A stretch of DNA of 63,499 bases from Mycobacterium gordonae. Lineage in GTDB: Bacteria > Actinomycetota > Actinomycetes > Mycobacteriales > Mycobacteriaceae. The notes beneath the pieces are model-generated. The model saw only the letters and a list, made by a program, of their open reading frames with translations, was not told where the DNA came from and ran no database searches. A program made the translations under genes and the position numbers. The DNA lies in the NCBI RefSeq assembly GCF_001417955.2, contig NZ_LKTM01000201.1:1-63499 (forward strand), in the 5' to 3' direction. Positions 61,839-63,499 of the stretch are shown one piece after another. The stretch's first letter is position 1; each line of letters opens with the position of its first letter.

Positions 61839-63499
61839 ATGAACTACGCGCTGCTGCCCCCCGAGGCAAACTCGGCTCTGATCTATGCCGGCGCCGGGTC
61901 GGAGCCCATGCTGGCGGCCGCAGGCGCCTGGGGCACCCTGGCTGACGAATTAGCCTCGGCTGCCGAATCATTCGGCTCCCTCACCTCCGGACTGGTCAAT
62001 GAGGCGTGGCAGGGCGCGGCAGCGACCGCGATGGCGGCGGCGGCGACGCCCTATGCCAACTGGCTCAGCGCCGCGGCGGCGCAGGCCGGCCGGTCGGCGA
62101 TGCAGGCCGGCGCCATGGCAGCCGAGTTTGACGCGGTCCGGTCGGCAGTGGTGCATCCGGAGTTGATCGCCGCCAACCGCAATTCATTCGTCTCCTTGGT
62201 GCTGTCCAACATCTTCGGACAGAACGCTCCGGCGATCGCCACGGCGGAGTCGTTGTACGAGGAGATGTGGGCGCTGGATGTGTCGGCGATGTCGGCCTAC
62301 CATGCGGGTGCCTCGGCTGTCGCGGCAGCGCTGACGTCCTTCGCCCAACCATTTCAGGGAGTGGCAGCCGCGGCCGCAACGAATGCCGTTCCGGCGCAGC
62401 GGGCGCTCTCGGTCAGCCTGGGTCTGGCCAATGTCGGGGGCGGCAACCTTGGCAACGGCAACGTCGGGTACGCCAACCTCGGGGGTGGCAATTTCGGTCT
62501 TGACAATGTTGGTTGGGCGAACTCTGGCGCTTCGAACTTAGGCTTTGCGAATCTGGGCAGCAACAACTTCGGCCTGGGGAATCTCGGTAGCGGCAACATC
62601 GGTTTCGGCAACGCCGGTACCGGCAACTTCGGGTTTGGAAACAGCGGCACTGGCAACATCGGCATCGGGCTCACCGGTGACGGCCAGATCGGGATCGGCG
62701 GCCTGAACTCGGGCACCGGGAACATCGGCCTGTTCAACTCCGGTAACGGGAACATCGGGTTCTTCAACTCGGGCAACGGTAACTTCGGCGTCGGCAACTC
62801 CGGCAACTTCAATTCCGGCTTGTGGAGTTCGGGATCGGGCAATACCGGGCTGTTCAACACAGGGTCCTTCAACACCGGCAGTCTCAACGCCGGCGATGCC
62901 AACACCGGCAACCTCAATGTCGGCAACTTCAATATGGGCAACGCCAACCCCGGCTTCTCGAACACAGGCGCATTCAACACCGGCGCCGCCAACACCGGAT
63001 GGATGAACGGCGGCAGCATCAACACCGGACTCCTGAACACCGGCGACATGAACAACGGTGTGTCCAACACCGGCCAGCTCAATACCGGCGTGTTCTACCG
63101 CGGCGTTGGACAGGGCGCGCTCCACTTTGCGATAACAACTCCTGACCTGGCACTTCCTCCTCTCCAAATTCCCGGCATCGAGGTACCTGGCTTCCAGCTG
63201 CCGTCGATCGGCGTGCCGTCGATGACGATTCCGGCTTCGACGACGCCGGCGAACATCGTGGTGGGTGGTTTCGGTCTGCCGGAGATCACGGTGCCGTCGT
63301 TCCACATTCCGGCTTCGACGACGCCGGCGAACATCGTGGTGGGCGGTTTTGGTTTGCCTGAGTTGACGGTTCCGTCGGTGCAGATTGCGCCGTGGACGTC
63401 GCCGGCGGGGGTGACGGTGGGTGGTTTTGGTTTGCCTGAGTTGACGGTTCCGTCGGTGCAGATTGCGCCGTGGACGTCGCCGGCGGGGGTGACGGTGGG
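61839..63499 (+). CDS. PPE-MPTR protein (PPE35-like), partial
   Basis: The ATG at 61839 opens a frame that runs off the right edge (553 codons visible). The PPE domain fills about residues 1-180, with PPE at 7-9 and EAWQGAA at about 55. The MPTR region (about 200-420) repeats NxGxGNxG units, and a third region has 26-residue repeats. PPE proteins are exported with PE partners by type VII secretion to the envelope or outside. Its neighbours match PPE35 (Rv1918c), though here an LLM and a lipoprotein gene intervene. No PE gene is adjacent. Confidence 0.88.
   Translation, partial: MNYALLPPEANSALIYAGAGSEPMLAAAGAWGTLADELASAAESFGSLTSGLVNEAWQGAAATAMAAAATPYANWLSAAAAQAGRSAMQAGAMAAEFDAVRSAVVHPELIAANRNSFVSLVLSNIFGQNAPAIATAESLYEEMWALDVSAMSAYHAGASAVAAALTSFAQPFQGVAAAAATNAVPAQRALSVSLGLANVGGGNLGNGNVGYANLGGGNFGLDNVGWANSGASNLGFANLGSNNFGLGNLGSGNIGFGNAGTGNFGFGNSGTGNIGIGLTGDGQIGIGGLNSGTGNIGLFNSGNGNIGFFNSGNGNFGVGNSGNFNSGLWSSGSGNTGLFNTGSFNTGSLNAGDANTGNLNVGNFNMGNANPGFSNTGAFNTGAANTGWMNGGSINTGLLNTGDMNNGVSNTGQLNTGVFYRGVGQGALHFAITTPDLALPPLQIPGIEVPGFQLPSIGVPSMTIPASTTPANIVVGGFGLPEITVPSFHIPASTTPANIVVGGFGLPELTVPSVQIAPWTSPAGVTVGGFGLPELTVPSVQIAPWTSPAGVTV
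62433..63105 (+). repeat. MPTR pentapeptide repeats in the PPE gene
   Basis: About 45 pentapeptide units of the form (N/S)xGxx, coded mostly by AAC/TCC-xxx-GGC/GGT, give alternating NxGNxG. The later part (from about 62700) reads mostly NTG and NSG. A repeat-length polymorphism here is likely and would be missed by short-read assembly. Confidence 0.85.
63213..63499 (+). repeat. 78-bp tandem repeat in the PPE gene
   Basis: Copies start at 63213, 63291, 63369 and 63447 (last one cut by the edge). Each encodes 26 residues of the form VPSxxIxxxTxPAxxxVGGFG followed by LPExT. Copies 1-2 carry ASTTPANIV and copies 3-4 carry APWTSPAGV. The last two copies are identical over the visible 53 bases. 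Confidence 0.9.

Noticed and set aside
1..63499. tRNA, rRNA or CRISPR array
   Set aside because: No tRNA-like cloverleaf, rRNA segment or regularly spaced repeat-spacer array was seen; the only tandem repeats are inside protein genes.

Overview
The window is high-GC DNA from a slow-growing Mycobacterium related to the M. tuberculosis complex. The signs are a complete mce3-type operon with its accessory genes, a PPE protein with MPTR repeats, a DUF222/13E12-type protein, a FAAL-type FadD, and long runs of genes whose order and lengths I recognise from the H37Rv interval PPE35 (Rv1918c) to Rv1975. Rv correspondences are from memory, not from a search. Relative to H37Rv the strands are flipped and the order is rearranged.

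Layout. (1) 1-383: N-terminal part of a DUF222/13E12 protein. (2) 630-11671, minus strand: the mce3-type lipid-importer operon yrbE3A-yrbE3B-mce3A-F, two Mce-associated membrane proteins, a DUF732 protein and a CAP-domain protein. (3) 11933-13808, minus: a cytochrome P450 / SnoaL-like / [3Fe-4S] ferredoxin operon, divergent from a GAF-LuxR regulator. (4) 15124-24844: a benzoate/catechol module with catC, catA and catB on minus, benABCD on plus, a large LuxR-type (LAL) ATPase regulator and pcaD. (5) 25011-26652: a limonene-epoxide-hydrolase-family enzyme and a tandem-TetR repressor that matches Mce3R. (6) 26710-33779, minus: the Rv1936-Rv1941-type operon (LLM monooxygenase, a reductase-monooxygenase fusion, EphB, flavin reductase, degenerate RibA1, SDR). 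It is divergent from echA13, a frameshifted fadE17, fadE18 and an added fadD (34021-38877). (7) 38994-43962: tpx, two DJ-1/PfpI proteins, SDR and DUF2071 genes. (8) 43989-61273: accessory and housekeeping genes: STAS, peroxiredoxin, GAP, arylsulfatase, FadD31-type FAAL, a nitrile-hydratase operon, two serine-hydrolase genes (LipD- and Rv1922-like), an ABC-F ATPase, a PlsC-type acyltransferase and an LLM enzyme. (9) 61839 to the end: a PPE-MPTR gene cut by the window edge.

How it fits together. In H37Rv the genes I know as Mce3R targets are split between two loci. Here they lie in one continuous block with an aromatic-degradation pathway and a P450 operon between them. I infer a substrate-import (Mce3), oxygenation, ring-opening and beta-oxidation locus. 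The best evidence for shared control is a two-part DNA element found upstream of mce3, pcaD and echA13. The two boxes keep the same spacing to the base in all three copies, and the element is asymmetric, as expected for a repressor with two unlike DNA-binding domains in one chain.

I saw no tRNA, rRNA, CRISPR array or complete insertion sequence. The only stretch over 300 bases without a gene is 61274-61838, described below.
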